This document shows, one piece after another, positions 16,434 through 26,651 of a DNA stretch of 64,000 nucleotides; positions within the stretch are counted from its first letter, which is position 1, and each line of letters opens with the position of its first letter. The DNA lies in assembly GCF_002952215.1 (NCBI RefSeq), contig NZ_CP022600.1:372001-436000 (forward strand), read 5' to 3'. The position numbers were made by a program, and so were the translations under genes. The stretch comes from Porphyrobacter sp. HT-58-2 (lineage in GTDB: Bacteria; Pseudomonadota; Alphaproteobacteria; Sphingomonadales; Sphingomonadaceae). A model generated the notes under the pieces. It ran no database searches, was not told the DNA's origin, and worked only from the letters and a program-made list of their open reading frames with translations.

Positions 16434-16763
16434 GTGCTGTTCCTTTCGCGCCTTGTCATGACACTGGTATTGTCAGCGCTCGTTACGGGCGTCACCCTCG
16501 AAGCCGGGGAACTGCCGGATGCGCGGGGGCTAGAGTGCGCCGCTGAATTTCATGACGAAAAGAGCAGCGGGAACGAGCAGGGCACGGCTGACAAGGCCCT
16601 CCCTCATCACCACGGCATCTGCCATTGTCCGGCGATCCAGGCTCCAGCTGATATCGGCGTTGCGCCCCGATTTGGCTCGCTTTCAGTGCCGCTGTTCGCG
16701 CGCTCCACGCCTCCGCTTGATTCTAGCGCGCCCGAACCGGGCCTGAGGCCACCAAACGCCTGA
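16434..16763 (+). CDS. Small secreted His/Cys-containing protein upstream of czcC
   Basis: The 109-residue frame starts at GTG 16434 (an ATG at 16458 is also possible, giving 101 residues). It has a signal-like start (LVMTLVLSALVTGV) and a metal-binding-looking segment HHHGICHC near residue 58, then a Pro-rich tail. Similar short exported proteins often precede czcCBA in alphaproteobacterial resistance clusters, but I cannot name the family. No convincing ribosome-binding site is visible. It ends 54 bases before czcC and is probably co-transcribed with it. Confidence 0.55.
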   Translation: MLFLSRLVMTLVLSALVTGVTLEAGELPDARGLECAAEFHDEKSSGNEQGTADKALPHHHGICHCPAIQAPADIGVAPRFGSLSVPLFARSTPPLDSSAPEPGLRPPNA

Positions 16764-16817
16764 CACATGACACTGGCCGGAGTTTCCGGCCGAGGTTATC
16801 TGTCAGGAGAATTCCAA

Positions 16818-18092
16818 ATGAAGATCGTGCGAGCAGCCCTTCTGGCTGCTGCGACCTGTGCATCTGTGGTGCAGGCGCAACCGCAGGGGGATACGCAAAA
16901 TATCCCCGCTGCCAAGGTATTTACTCTCGAGGAAGCTGTCGCGGCTGCCGGCGGCGCAGCACCCGCTTCCGAGGCTGCAGTAGCTGCAGTTGAGGCAGCT
17001 GAAGCAGGCCAAAGGTTGGCAGGCTTGCGCCCCAACCCTGTCGTACAAGTACAGGTAGAAAACATCGCTGGTTCCGGGCCTTACCGCGGCTTGAGAAGCG
17101 CTGAAACCACCATAGGCCCCGCTATTCCCATAGAACTCGGCGGTAAGCGAAGCGCCCGAGTTGCCGTGGCACGGGCGCAGCTGACCCGCGCGGAGATCCA
17201 GCAGGCGATCACTGCCGCCGATGTCAGGTTGCAGGTTACTCAACTTTTTATCGAGGCGGTAGCGGCCGAACGGCGTCTTGCCACCGCGAGAGACCAGGCC
17301 CGGATTGCCAACGATGCACTGCGCGCGGCAAGCATAAGGGTGCAGGCGGGACGAGCCTCGCCTCTTGAACGACAACGTGCAGATGTTGTAGTCACCTACG
17401 CGGAAGCTAATGTTGAACGGCAAGCTCGTCTGGCTGAAGCGGCCCGGATCAATCTGGTGCGCCGGATCGGGCAGCCTATCAGTGGCATACTTGATGAATC
17501 GGTGCTCGACATCCTCCCAGGCACAAATGTGTATGGACCGGCTGTGCCGGTGGACTCATCCGGCACCCTTGCCCTCGCAGCAGCAAACGCCGATTTCACG
17601 ATAGCCGAAGCCGGCGTGCGGCTTGCACGCGCAAACCGGGTCCCTGACCTCAACGTCGGCCCCGCTATCCGCCGACTTGAGGCGACCAACGATCTGGCTG
17701 CGGTATTCACTGTCACCATCCCGATACCGGTTTTCAACAACGGGCGCGCGGCAATCGCTCAGGCGACCGCGCAGCAAACCCAAGCTGATGCTCTGCGCCG
17801 CTTGACGGCCCTGGATATCGAGCAAGCGATCACTGATGCGCAGGCCGAGGCGGCCAATGCAGCCACCACGGCGCGCGCCGCGGCGGGTCCGGCGTTGGCC
17901 AGCGCGCAGGAAGCCGCGCGCATCGCACGCATCGGTTACCGCGAAGGCAAGTTTGGACAGCTCGAATTGCTCGACGCCGAACGCACCCTTGCAGAGACGC
18001 GGGTCGCAGCGATCGATGCACTTGCCGCCTATCAGAATGCCCGAGCGCAATTGGAGCGATTGACCGCCCGTGCGCCCAATGCGGAGTACTAA
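16818..18092 (+). CDS. czcC: Outer-membrane efflux channel CzcC (TolC family)
   Basis: The 424-residue precursor starts at ATG 16818 behind CAGGAGA, with signal peptide ending SVVQAQ. The frame stays open upstream but that part has no signal peptide. Long helical repeats with alternating Ala, Glu and Arg (e.g. RVAVARAQLTRAEIQQAI) and the VPDLNVGPAIRRLE and PIPVFNNGRAAIAQA segments match the OEP/TolC fold of CzcC proteins. It forms the outer-membrane part of the CzcCBA pump that expels Zn, Cd and Co. czcB follows two bases after the stop. Confidence 0.9.
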   Translation: MKIVRAALLAAATCASVVQAQPQGDTQNIPAAKVFTLEEAVAAAGGAAPASEAAVAAVEAAEAGQRLAGLRPNPVVQVQVENIAGSGPYRGLRSAETTIGPAIPIELGGKRSARVAVARAQLTRAEIQQAITAADVRLQVTQLFIEAVAAERRLATARDQARIANDALRAASIRVQAGRASPLERQRADVVVTYAEANVERQARLAEAARINLVRRIGQPISGILDESVLDILPGTNVYGPAVPVDSSGTLALAAANADFTIAEAGVRLARANRVPDLNVGPAIRRLEATNDLAAVFTVTIPIPVFNNGRAAIAQATAQQTQADALRRLTALDIEQAITDAQAEAANAATTARAAAGPALASAQEAARIARIGYREGKFGQLELLDAERTLAETRVAAIDALAAYQNARAQLERLTARAPNAEY

Positions 18093-18094
18093 TC

Positions 18095-19246
18095 ATGAAG
18101 AAGCATTATCTTGTTGGAGCGACGATCAGTGCGCTCCTTTTGGCAAGCTGTGGGGGCGCTGATCCATCCAAGGAGCAGACTGCTTCCGGTTCTGCAGACG
18201 CGAGCGCTGAAGCCGGCCATGCGAATGAAGGGCAAGTGACCCTCACGGCCGAGCAGATTGCTGCAGCGGGTGTCGAGGTGGGTCGTCCTGTCGTTGGCGG
18301 CGCCGGCACGATCGAACTACCGGCTATCATTGAAGGTGATCCGCAAAACACCCAGGTGGTTTCCGCGGCCATCGGCGGGCGTGTAGTGGCGCTTACACGC
18401 AATCTCGGTGAGACGGTCGGGCGCGGTCAGACAATCGCCGTAATCGAAAGCCGCGACGTCGCCCAGATGAAGGGCGAGGTCGAAGCCGCTCGGGCGCGCC
18501 TTGCTCTGGCCAATTCAAACCTTGCGCGAGAGCAACGGCTGTTTGACGAAAAGGTCTCGCCCGAACAGGATCTCATCACCGCTCGAACGGTTGCAACGGA
18601 AGCACGCATCGCGCTGACGCAGGCACAAAGCATGGTCTCGGCTGCGGGTGTCGGCGGCGCCGGCCTGAACCGGCTCGGCATCACAGCTCCGATTTCAGGC
18701 CAGATCATCGGCCGTCCGGTCACGCTGGGGCAAACGGTTGCGGCCGACGCCGAGCTCTATCGTATCGCCAATCTGGGTCAGGTGTCGATCGCGCTGAACC
18801 TCAAGCCTGAGGATGCCGGGCGGGTTCGGCCTGGCAATCTGGTGACTGTGAGGGCGGCGGGGCGCGAAGCGAGCGCCCGCATCACATTCGTCTCGCCAGC
18901 TCTCGACCCCCAGACGCGCCTCGTCCCTTCGATTGCCACGCTCAACAATGGCGGCGGACAATGGCGGGTTGGCGAGCCGGTCATGGTCGCCATAGAGCTC
19001 ACGGGCAGCGGCGGTAGCGGCGCTATCCGCGTGCCATCAACAGCGGTCCAAAGCCTCGAGGGGAAATCGGTCGTTTTCGTCCGCACCCCCACCGGCTTCA
19101 AGGCAGTCCCGGTTCAGCTCGGAGACGCATCGGGCGATACCGTGATCGTCAAGTCGGGGCTGAAAGGCAACGAACAGATCGCCACCACCGGAAGTTTCAC
19201 GCTCAAAGCCGAAATCGGCAAGGGCGAAGCCAGTCATGAGGATTGA
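18095..19246 (+). CDS. czcB: Periplasmic adaptor CzcB (RND membrane-fusion protein, lipoprotein)
   Basis: The 383-residue protein has a lipobox (LLLASCGG) for anchoring in the inner membrane. It has the barrel-sandwich hybrid halves (IGGRVVALTRNLGETVGRGQ and LGITAPISGQIIGRPVTLGQ) around a coiled-coil hairpin, then a beta-barrel (NLGQVSIALNLKPEDAG). This matches CzcB/CusB-type adaptors linking the RND pump to the TolC channel. It lacks the long His-rich N-terminal segment some CzcB proteins carry. The gene sits between czcC and czcA with only two or three bases on each side. Confidence 0.92.
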   Translation: MKKHYLVGATISALLLASCGGADPSKEQTASGSADASAEAGHANEGQVTLTAEQIAAAGVEVGRPVVGGAGTIELPAIIEGDPQNTQVVSAAIGGRVVALTRNLGETVGRGQTIAVIESRDVAQMKGEVEAARARLALANSNLAREQRLFDEKVSPEQDLITARTVATEARIALTQAQSMVSAAGVGGAGLNRLGITAPISGQIIGRPVTLGQTVAADAELYRIANLGQVSIALNLKPEDAGRVRPGNLVTVRAAGREASARITFVSPALDPQTRLVPSIATLNNGGGQWRVGEPVMVAIELTGSGGSGAIRVPSTAVQSLEGKSVVFVRTPTGFKAVPVQLGDASGDTVIVKSGLKGNEQIATTGSFTLKAEIGKGEASHED

Positions 19247-19249
19247 GCC

Positions 19250-22200
19250 ATGATCGCCCGCATTGTTACATGGGCGGTCGAGAAGCGCTGGCTCGTCCTG
19301 CTTCTCACCGTCATTGCCGCCGGCATTGGCGCATATTCACTCTACCGGCTGCCGATCGACGCCGTGCCGGATATCACCAACAACCAGGTGCAGATCAACG
19401 TCCGAGCGCCCGCGCTGTCACCCGAACTGGTCGAGAAGCAGGTCTCTTTCCCGATCGAAACGGCGCTCGCCGGGACCCCGGGTCTTGAATACACAAGATC
19501 CCTGAGCCGCAATGGCTTTGCCCAGATCACGGCCGTATTTTCCGACTCCACGGACATCTACTTCGCACGCCAGCAGGTGGGTGAGCGGTTGCAGGGGGTG
19601 CAGGAAAACCTCCCCGATGGTGTAAACCCCGAAATGGGCCCGATCGCGACCGGCTTGGGCGAAGTGTACATGTACACGGTCCGGCTAGACCACCGCGATG
19701 ACGACAAGCACAAGCCGGGCGAACCGGGCCAGCAGCCGGACGGTAGCTATATCACGCCCGAGGGTGAGCGGCTGACGACCGAAGTCGACAAGGCGACCTA
19801 TTTGCGAACGGCACAGGACTGGATTGTCACCCCTCTGCTCAAGGGCACCCCAGGCCTTGCCGGCGTCGATTCGATCGGCGGCTATGCCAAGCAGTTTCTT
19901 GTAGTGCCCGATGTGCAGAAGCTGGCCTCGCTTGGCATATCCCTGACCGAACTTGGCAATGCATTGGAGCAGAACAACACCAGCGTGGGCGGCGGCTTTG
20001 TAAACCGCAACGGCGAAGGTCTGGCGGTGCGTTCCGACGCACTGATCCGCAATGCCGCTGAATTGGGAAGAACTGTTATCGCGACACGCAATGGCGTGCC
20101 GATCACGGTCGAGCAGGTGGCCACCGTCAAGACGGGTCAGGCTATTCGCATGGGCTCGGCGTCGGAGAACGGAACCGAAGTTGTCGTCGGCACCGCGATC
20201 ATGCGGATCGGAGAAAACAGCCGCATTGTGTCGACAGCGGTCGCCGAGAAACTCAAGACAATCAACGCATCCCTGCCCCGGATGTGGTGATCCAACCCGT
20301 CCTGAACCGCACGGAACTTGTCAATTCAACTATCTCAACGGTTGCCAAGAACCTGTCTGAGGGCGCCTTGCTGGTCATCGTCGTGCTCTTCATTTTGCTC
20401 GGCAATTTCCGGGCAGCGCTGATCGCTGCCTTGGTGATTCCGATCACGATGATGCTGACTGGTTTCGGGATGCTGCGTGTCGGCGTGTCCGCCAACCTGA
20501 TGAGTCTCGGCGCACTCGATTTCGGCCTGATCGTTGATGGCGCCGTTATCATCGTCGAGAATGCCTTGAGGCGACTTGCCGAGCAGCAGCACCACGAGGG
20601 ACGACTCCTCAGCGTCAAGGAACGACTGGCTACCGTCGCCTCTGCCGCCCGCGAGATGATCAGGCCATCTGTGTACGGGCAGGCCATCATTATCCTCGTT
20701 TACGTCCCCTTGCTGACCCTGACAGGCGTCGAGGGCAAGACCTTCGTGCCTATGGCGCTGACCGTCATCATTGCCCTCGCATTCGCGTTTGTTCTCTCGC
20801 TCACATTCGTTCCGGCGATGATCGCAATCTGGCTGTCCAAAAAGGTGGAGGAGAAGGATGGCCGCATCATCACATGGCTCAAGAAGCGTTATGAGCCTGG
20901 CCTTGAGCGGTCGATGAAGCGCCCGACGGTAACGATCGGAGCCGGTGTTGCCAGCCTTGTGGTGGCGGCACTGGCGTTCACCACCCTCGGCTCGGTGTTC
21001 CTGCCGCAGCTCGATGAGGGCGATCTGCTGATCCAGTCGCTGCGCATCCCGGCAACGTCGGTCCAGCAGAGTCAGGCAATGCAGGTGCCGATCGAGCGAA
21101 TGATGTCGAAGCAACCCGAGGTCGCATTCGTCTATTCCAAAACCGGCACGGCAGAACTTGCTTCGGATCCGATGCCACCGAACGCGACCGACATGTTCGT
21201 GATCCTGAAACCGCGTGAGGAATGGCCCAACCCTGAGCTTCCCAAGGAAGAGCTTGTAAGCCGGCTCGAGAGCAATCTTTCGAAAATCCCGGGCAATGCC
21301 TACGAGATTACCCAACCCATCCAGATGCGATTCAATGAATTAATCGCCGGCGTTCGCGGTGACATAGCAGTCAAGGTCTTCGGCGACGACTTCAACCAGA
21401 TGAATCGGACGGCCGAGGAGATTGCCGCCGTGCTGCGCCGAACCGAGGGCGCAGCTGATGTGAAGGTAGAGCAGACAACCGGTCTTCCCATGCTCGACAT
21501 TCGCGTCAACCGCGACGCAATGGCGCGGCTTGGGGTCACGTCTCAAGACGTTCAGGATACGGTGACAGCCACGCTCGGTGGCCGGGTGTCCGGGCAGATC
21601 TTCGAAGGCGATCGCCGGTTTCCGGTGGTGCTCCGTCTCGCGGAGGCCCAACGCTCGGATATCAGCGTGCTGGAGCAGGTTCCTGTACCTGTCGCGGGTG
21701 GCGGTAGTGTGCCGCTTTCCAGTGTTGCCGACATCCAGGTGGTCGACGGACCCAATCAAATCAGCCGCGAGAATGGCAAGCGGCGTGTGGTGGTCCAGGC
21801 CAATGTCCGCGGCAGGGACGTAGGATCGGTTGTTGCCGATGCCCAGGAGGTCATCGCGAAGGAGATTCGCTTGCCAGCTGGTGTCTATCTGGAATGGGGA
21901 GGTCAATTTGAAAACCTCCAGTCAGCAAGCGAGAGACTGAAGCTTGTCATCCCGGCCTGCTTCATTCTGATCCTGGTGCTGCTTTACGGCGCATTGGGTT
22001 CGGCCAGAGATGCGGCGATCGTGTTCACCGGCGTGCCCTTTGCGCTGGTTGGCGGTGTCTTGCTGTTGTTCGCACGCGGAATGGACTTCTCCATTTCCGC
22101 CGCCGTTGGCTTCATCGCGTTGTCAGGCATCGCTGTTCTCAATGGCTTGGTCATGGTCAGTTCGATCCAGGATCTGATCCGCTCTGGGATGTCCCGGGAG

Positions 22201-22494
22201 GAGGCGGCCTATGTGGGAGCCATGCAGCGCCTGCGACCAGTCGTGATGACAGCCCTTGTTGCGAGCCTGGGGTTCGTTCCGATGGCGCTGGGCGCCGGCG
22301 CCGGTGCTGAGGTCCAGAAGCCCCTGGCAACGGTGGTAATCGGTGGCTTGATCTCGGCCACCCTGCTGACGCTGTTTGTCTTGCCGACGCTTTATGCCCG
22401 GTTCGGCCAGAAGACCATCAGACAGCCCGAACACTACAATGAGGCGTTCGAAGGCGCCGACCATGGTCAAACCATCGTGGAGACGTCGTCATGA
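19250..22494 (+). pseudogene. czcA: czcA heavy-metal RND transporter, interrupted by a -1 frameshift
   Basis: Together the two frames encode a protein of about 1080 residues, the usual CzcA length. The first (19250-20290) covers the N-terminus and ends with LKTINASLPRMW; the second resumes with VVIQPVLNRTELV and runs to 22494. Restoring one C in the CCCC run at 20276-20279 would join them as ASLPPDVVIQP. The membrane signature DFGLIVDGAVIIVENA (about 20518-20565) is that of Zn/Cd/Co-type HME-RND pumps. The rest of the gene shows no other damage. It is either a recent deletion, a sequencing error in a homopolymer, or, less likely, programmed slippage. If real, the pump would be inactive. Confidence 0.9.
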
Positions 22495-22613
22495 AAAATC
22501 CAGCGGGGCGGTCGGTGATCGCCCCGCTTAACCTTGTCGCAACTGCACTGGAGGCCCGATTGTCAGTTTTGGCACGGAAGCCCTTCAGCACTTCAGATAC
22601 CCAGAGCCAGCCC

Positions 22614-22988
22614 ATGCGGAAACTCACGCCTTTGATTTTTATTGTTGCCGTAGCGGCGGGCTTTTCAGCGTGCTCGGGGGATCCGGAACAAATGCCGACG
22701 ACGGAGCGAGATATCCACGCGTCGCAGATCCAGGACGGGTCCGCCCAATCGGGTCGACACCCATACCAATGTACTGATGGGCAAAGCCGGTTTGTGGACT
22801 TCAAGAACGAAGGTCTCACCATGGAAGTCCGCAAATCTTACGAAGGCGAGCCGCTTGTCCTGAATGCGCCTGCGCAGGGCTTTCAGTACCGCAGCGCTAA
22901 CCTCAGTGCACATTTTCGGAACACCAATCTGGTCCTCGTCACTAGTGAAGGGGCAAAGGTTGTTTGCGAGCGAGGACGAAAAAGATGA
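22614..22988 (+). CDS. MliC-like lipoprotein (C-type lysozyme inhibitor fold)
   Basis: From ATG 22614 the protein has 124 residues with a lipoprotein signal (AVAAGFSACSG). The mature domain starts at YQCTDGQSRFVDF and ends at GAKVVCERG, i.e. the two Cys and the YxC-dGq pattern of MliC-like proteins. An earlier in-frame ATG at 22491 overlaps the czcA stop (ATGA) and would add 41 residues with no signal features at the N-terminus, so I prefer 22614. The location behind czcA suggests co-transcription. Why a lysozyme-inhibitor-like protein travels with metal pumps is unclear. Confidence 0.6.
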   Translation: MRKLTPLIFIVAVAAGFSACSGDPEQMPTTERDIHASQIQDGSAQSGRHPYQCTDGQSRFVDFKNEGLTMEVRKSYEGEPLVLNAPAQGFQYRSANLSAHFRNTNLVLVTSEGAKVVCERGRKR

Positions 22989-23136
22989 GATTCTTGTCGA
23001 TCATGAAGCAAGGTGAGCTTGGTGCACTCAAGCACCGCCGGGATCGGCTGCTGCCCCAAGATAGCACGTTGTCCGGCTGCCCTGCCCCTTGCGTACTCCA
23101 GAGCTTTGCGAGCCTCGTGGTTGGGGAGAGAAAGCC

Positions 23137-23748
23137 GTGATTGCCGTGAACGACAATGACAACTCGCAGGAGCGCCGCACGCTCTGGATCGTGCTGCTGC
23201 TCAATGCGGCAATCGCGGGGGGCTTCTTTGTTACCGGCGCTGTTGCAGATTCGAGCGCGCTGATCGCCAATGGCGTCGATAACCTGTCCGATACGGCCGT
23301 TTACGCGCTGAGCCTTGTAGCACTGACCCGGGGTCAGACATGGAAGACCCGCGCAGCGATGGCTTCAGGCGTCATGCTGCTGTTGTTTGCGGGGGGCATC
23401 CTGCTCGATGTCGGGCGGCGCTTTATCCAGGGGAGCGAGCCCATCGGACCGACCATGATGGTGATGTCCGCGATTGCTGGCGCGGTAAACTACCTCTGCC
23501 TTCGGCTGCTTCAACGCATCAAGGAACCGGACGTCAATCTCCGGGCCGCGACCACTTTCAGCTTCAACGACTTCATCTCCAACGGCGGCATCCTGATTGC
23601 CGGCGTGCTGGTGTTCTGGCTGGGTACGAACTGGCCGGACTTGCTCGTCGGTTTCGCTACCGCCCTCATCGCCATCAAGGGCGGCGTCGAAATCCTGCGC
23701 GACGCACGCACCGAACCCAATACAACGACGGGAGGTCGTCATGAATGA
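23137..23748 (+). CDS. Cation diffusion facilitator family transporter (CzcD-like)
   Basis: The GTG at 23137 lies behind GGGGAGAG and gives 203 residues. Five to six membrane segments are visible, starting with TLWIVLLLNAAIAGGFFVTG. The second carries ALIANGVDNLSDTAVYALSL, the CDF metal-site region, here with Asn-Gly where Asp-Ala is common. The later NDFISNGGILIAG segment is the second half-site. There is no His-rich loop and no large C-terminal cytoplasmic domain, so it is shorter than CzcD (about 310). It likely exports Zn, Cd or Co using protons. It overlaps the P-type ATPase gene by eight bases. Confidence 0.85.
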   Translation: MIAVNDNDNSQERRTLWIVLLLNAAIAGGFFVTGAVADSSALIANGVDNLSDTAVYALSLVALTRGQTWKTRAAMASGVMLLLFAGGILLDVGRRFIQGSEPIGPTMMVMSAIAGAVNYLCLRLLQRIKEPDVNLRAATTFSFNDFISNGGILIAGVLVFWLGTNWPDLLVGFATALIAIKGGVEILRDARTEPNTTTGGRHE

Positions 23749-26224
23749 CAAGCTCGAACTCGACATTCCGGTGCTATTGCCCGACCTTCCCGACGCAGCT
23801 GACGCATGTCTCGATCGTCTCTTAGCAACGCTGACGAAGCGCGAAGGCGTCGAGCGGGCGCATGTCATCTGTGTCGACGACGATACGCCAGCGGCGCTGT
23901 GCATCCATTTCGACGCTGCCAAGCTGCCTTTGCCGCGTTTGCGCGAAATCGTGCGCGCGGCCGGCGCTGAAATCACCGAGCGCTATGGTCATGCAATCTG
24001 GCAAGCGACGGGGATCAACCACGAGCGTCGCGCTCGAACGATCAGCGCTGCGCTGTGCGCCTTGCCCGGCGTGGTACAGGCCAGCGCCAGTTCAGGGGGG
24101 TCTGTGCGGGTCGAATATGATCGCCGCGAGACCACCGAAGAGGAAGTGCTTTCGGCCCTTCGCAAACTCAAGGTTGGCATCGAAAAGCGGGTCAGTGCCG
24201 ATGATCATGCCGGTCATGATCATGGGGCTGGTAGCCATGGTGCGGCCGAGGAACGGCATAGCTCCGGTGATGGTCACGATCACAGCCACGCTGATTTTCT
24301 AGGCCCCAACACTGAACTGATCTTTGCCCTCGCCTGCGGCGCGCTGCTGGGAATGGGCTTCGCAATTGAGAAGCTGATAGCCGGTCCGCCCGCTTGGCTC
24401 CCGACCGCCTGCTATATGGCAGCCTATTTTTTCGGTGGTTTCTTCACGCTGCGCGAGGCGAATGACAACCTTCGGTTGAAGAAGTTCGAGATCGACACCC
24501 TGATGCTGGTCGCCGCCGCCGGGGCAGCCGCCTTGGGGGCGTGGGCCGAAGGCGCACTACTCCTGTTCCTGTTCAGTCTCGGACACGCGCTGGAGCATTA
24601 TGCCATGGGCCGTGCCAAGAAGGCAATTGAAGCCCTGGCGAAGCTCGCCCCTGAGACCGCAACGGTGCGCCGCGATGGGGCGACCAGCGAAATCGACGTC
24701 GAACAATTGGTGGTCGGCGACATAGTCATCGTGCGTCCGAACGAGCGCTTGTCCGCCGACGGCTTCGTTCTGAAGGGATCGAGCGCGATCAACCAGGCGC
24801 CCGTCACCGGCGAAAGTATCCCGGTCGACAAGATACCGGTAGCTGACGTGGTCGCCGCACGCGCCAAGCCCGACATGGTTGATCCGCAAAGCCGGGTATT
24901 TGCCGGTACGATCAATGGCAGCGGCGCGATCGAGATTGAGGTGACCCGCCGCTCCAGTGAAAGCGCGCTCGCGAAAGTTGTGAAGATGGTGAGCGAAGCG
25001 GAGACGCAAAAATCCCCGACGCAGCGCTTTACCGACCGTTTCGAAAGGGTCTTCGTCCCCGCTGTCCTGATTATGTCGGTCGTGCTGCTATTTGCCTGGA
25101 CCGTTATCGACGAGCCGTTCCGCGACAGCTTCTACCGCGCGATGGCGGTGCTGGTTGCGGCGAGCCCCTGCGCGCTTGCCATTGCGACGCCAAGCGCGGT
25201 TCTATCGGGTGTGGCGCGCGCAGCGCGCGGCGGTGTACTTATCAAGGGCGGCGCACCCTTGGAAAATCTCGGTTCCCTCAAGGCAATAGCATTCGACAAG
25301 ACCGGCACTTTGACCGAAGGCCGCCCGCGCATTACCGACATCGTCCCTCTCGGTGGCACTGATGAAAGTGAACTGCTTGCGACTGCGGTCGCTGTCGAAG
25401 CATTGAGCGATCATCCACTGGCCCAGGCGATCGTCAGGGATGGTAGCGCACGTCTGGGGGCGCGCGCCCTGCCCCATGCCGCCGATCTCAAGAATCTTAC
25501 CGGCCGGGGTGTTACCGCGACCGTGGACGGCGAGACGGTGTGGATCGGCAAATCCGAAATGTTCGGTAAGGACGCAATTCCGGCGCTGGGGCAGGAGGCA
25601 CAGGACGCGATAGCGTCACTGCGCGAAAACGGACGAACGACGATGCTGGTCCGAAAAGGGAATCGTGACCTCGGCGCGATCGGCCTGCTTGATACACCTC
25701 GCGAAGCGGCCAAATCCGCGCTGCTCCGCTTGCGTGAGTTGGGCATCACCCGGATGATCATGATCTCGGGGGATCATCAAAAGGTTGCCGAAGCCATCGC
25801 CAAGGACGTCGGGATTGATGAAGCATGGGGTGATCTCATGCCGGAGGACAAGGTTTTCGCGATCAAAAAGCTTGCGGGCGAAGACAGGGTCGCGATGGTT
25901 GGCGACGGCGTCAATGATGCACCTGCCATGGCCAGTGCTACGGTCGGCATCGCCATGGGGGCAGCAGGATCGGATGTGGCGCTGGAGACAGCCGACGTTG
26001 CCCTCATGGCCGACGACCTCGCGCACTTGCCATTCGCTGTGGGCTTGAGCCGGCACACACGCGGGATCATCAGGCAGAACGTATTTGTGAGCCTCGGCGT
26101 TGTAGGGTTCCTGGTTCCCGCCACGATCATGGGTCTCGGCATCGGTCCAGCAGTGGCCGTGCATGAGGGATCGACCATCATTGTGGTGGTTAATGCACTT
26201 CGGCTTTTGGCGTACCGCGCCTGA
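23741..26224 (+). CDS. P1B-4-type heavy-metal ATPase with His-rich linker
   Basis: The 827-residue protein (ATG 23741, ribosome-binding site GGGAGGTCG) has all P-type ATPase motifs: TGES near residue 354, SPC in the transport helix near 473, DKTGT near 518, HP near 556, GDGVND near 720. SPC together with HEGST near 807 is typical of P1B-4 pumps (Co, Zn, Cd). Two HMA-like folds at residues 10-130 lack CxxC motifs. A His/Asp-rich linker (DDHAGHDHGAGSHG, then DGHDHSH) follows at about 150-185. P1B-4 pumps usually have no N-terminal metal domain, so this N-terminus is unusual. It is co-transcribed with the CDF gene. Confidence 0.9.
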   Translation: MNDKLELDIPVLLPDLPDAADACLDRLLATLTKREGVERAHVICVDDDTPAALCIHFDAAKLPLPRLREIVRAAGAEITERYGHAIWQATGINHERRARTISAALCALPGVVQASASSGGSVRVEYDRRETTEEEVLSALRKLKVGIEKRVSADDHAGHDHGAGSHGAAEERHSSGDGHDHSHADFLGPNTELIFALACGALLGMGFAIEKLIAGPPAWLPTACYMAAYFFGGFFTLREANDNLRLKKFEIDTLMLVAAAGAAALGAWAEGALLLFLFSLGHALEHYAMGRAKKAIEALAKLAPETATVRRDGATSEIDVEQLVVGDIVIVRPNERLSADGFVLKGSSAINQAPVTGESIPVDKIPVADVVAARAKPDMVDPQSRVFAGTINGSGAIEIEVTRRSSESALAKVVKMVSEAETQKSPTQRFTDRFERVFVPAVLIMSVVLLFAWTVIDEPFRDSFYRAMAVLVAASPCALAIATPSAVLSGVARAARGGVLIKGGAPLENLGSLKAIAFDKTGTLTEGRPRITDIVPLGGTDESELLATAVAVEALSDHPLAQAIVRDGSARLGARALPHAADLKNLTGRGVTATVDGETVWIGKSEMFGKDAIPALGQEAQDAIASLRENGRTTMLVRKGNRDLGAIGLLDTPREAAKSALLRLRELGITRMIMISGDHQKVAEAIAKDVGIDEAWGDLMPEDKVFAIKKLAGEDRVAMVGDGVNDAPAMASATVGIAMGAAGSDVALETADVALMADDLAHLPFAVGLSRHTRGIIRQNVFVSLGVVGFLVPATIMGLGIGPAVAVHEGSTIIVVVNALRLLAYRA

Positions 26225-26267
26225 CCAATTGGGGGTTCTAACCCTAAGGCAGCGCACGCTCTGACAA

Positions 26268-26615
26268 TCAATCACGGCCTGCATTCACGATCTGCGCAAT
26301 ATCCGCCGGTATTGGCATAGAGGCAAAAGCACTGACGTCCGATCGCCCGGTATTTCCCATCGGCGTGCGACCGGTCAGTGTGCCCAATGGCGCTAGAAAC
26401 AGACGCAGCACCTGGCCTGCAACCTCGGCCCATTCGCGCCGCGACACCGCGAATGCCAGCATTACGCCGTGCGAGTGGAGATGCAGCGGCAGACTACCCT
26501 GAGCGATGATGTGCCCGCGTTCGAGCCTTTGCCAGGCACTGACGTGATCGCCGTTGGCACGCGCGACGCGATATGCCGCCAGCTCTTTTCGATAGGCTGT
26601 TCGAATGATGCTCAT
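26268..26615 (-). CDS. DUF3703 family protein
   Basis: The start at ATG 26615 gives 115 residues. The N-terminal helices contain YRKELAAYRVARANGD and AWQRLERGHIIAQ, followed by LHLHSHGVMLAFAVSRREW; the pattern of a conserved HSH/His motif with Arg and Trp matches DUF3703 proteins, which are common beside MerR and czc genes. Function is unknown. It is divergent from the CadR/PbrR-like regulator and is the direct target of the promoter at 26652-26682. It may help bind metals or assist the pump; that is inference. Confidence 0.65.
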   Translation of the reverse strand: MSIIRTAYRKELAAYRVARANGDHVSAWQRLERGHIIAQGSLPLHLHSHGVMLAFAVSRREWAEVAGQVLRLFLAPLGTLTGRTPMGNTGRSDVSAFASMPIPADIAQIVNAGRD

Positions 26616-26651
26616 TGCCCCAATCTTCGCTTTGTGTTCGAGTCGCTGAGG

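Noticed and set aside
20270..20295. Programmed -1 frameshifting in czcA
   Set aside because: There is no canonical X-XXY-YYZ slippery heptamer or downstream pseudoknot visible, and czcA genes are not known to use frameshifting. A one-base deletion is simpler.
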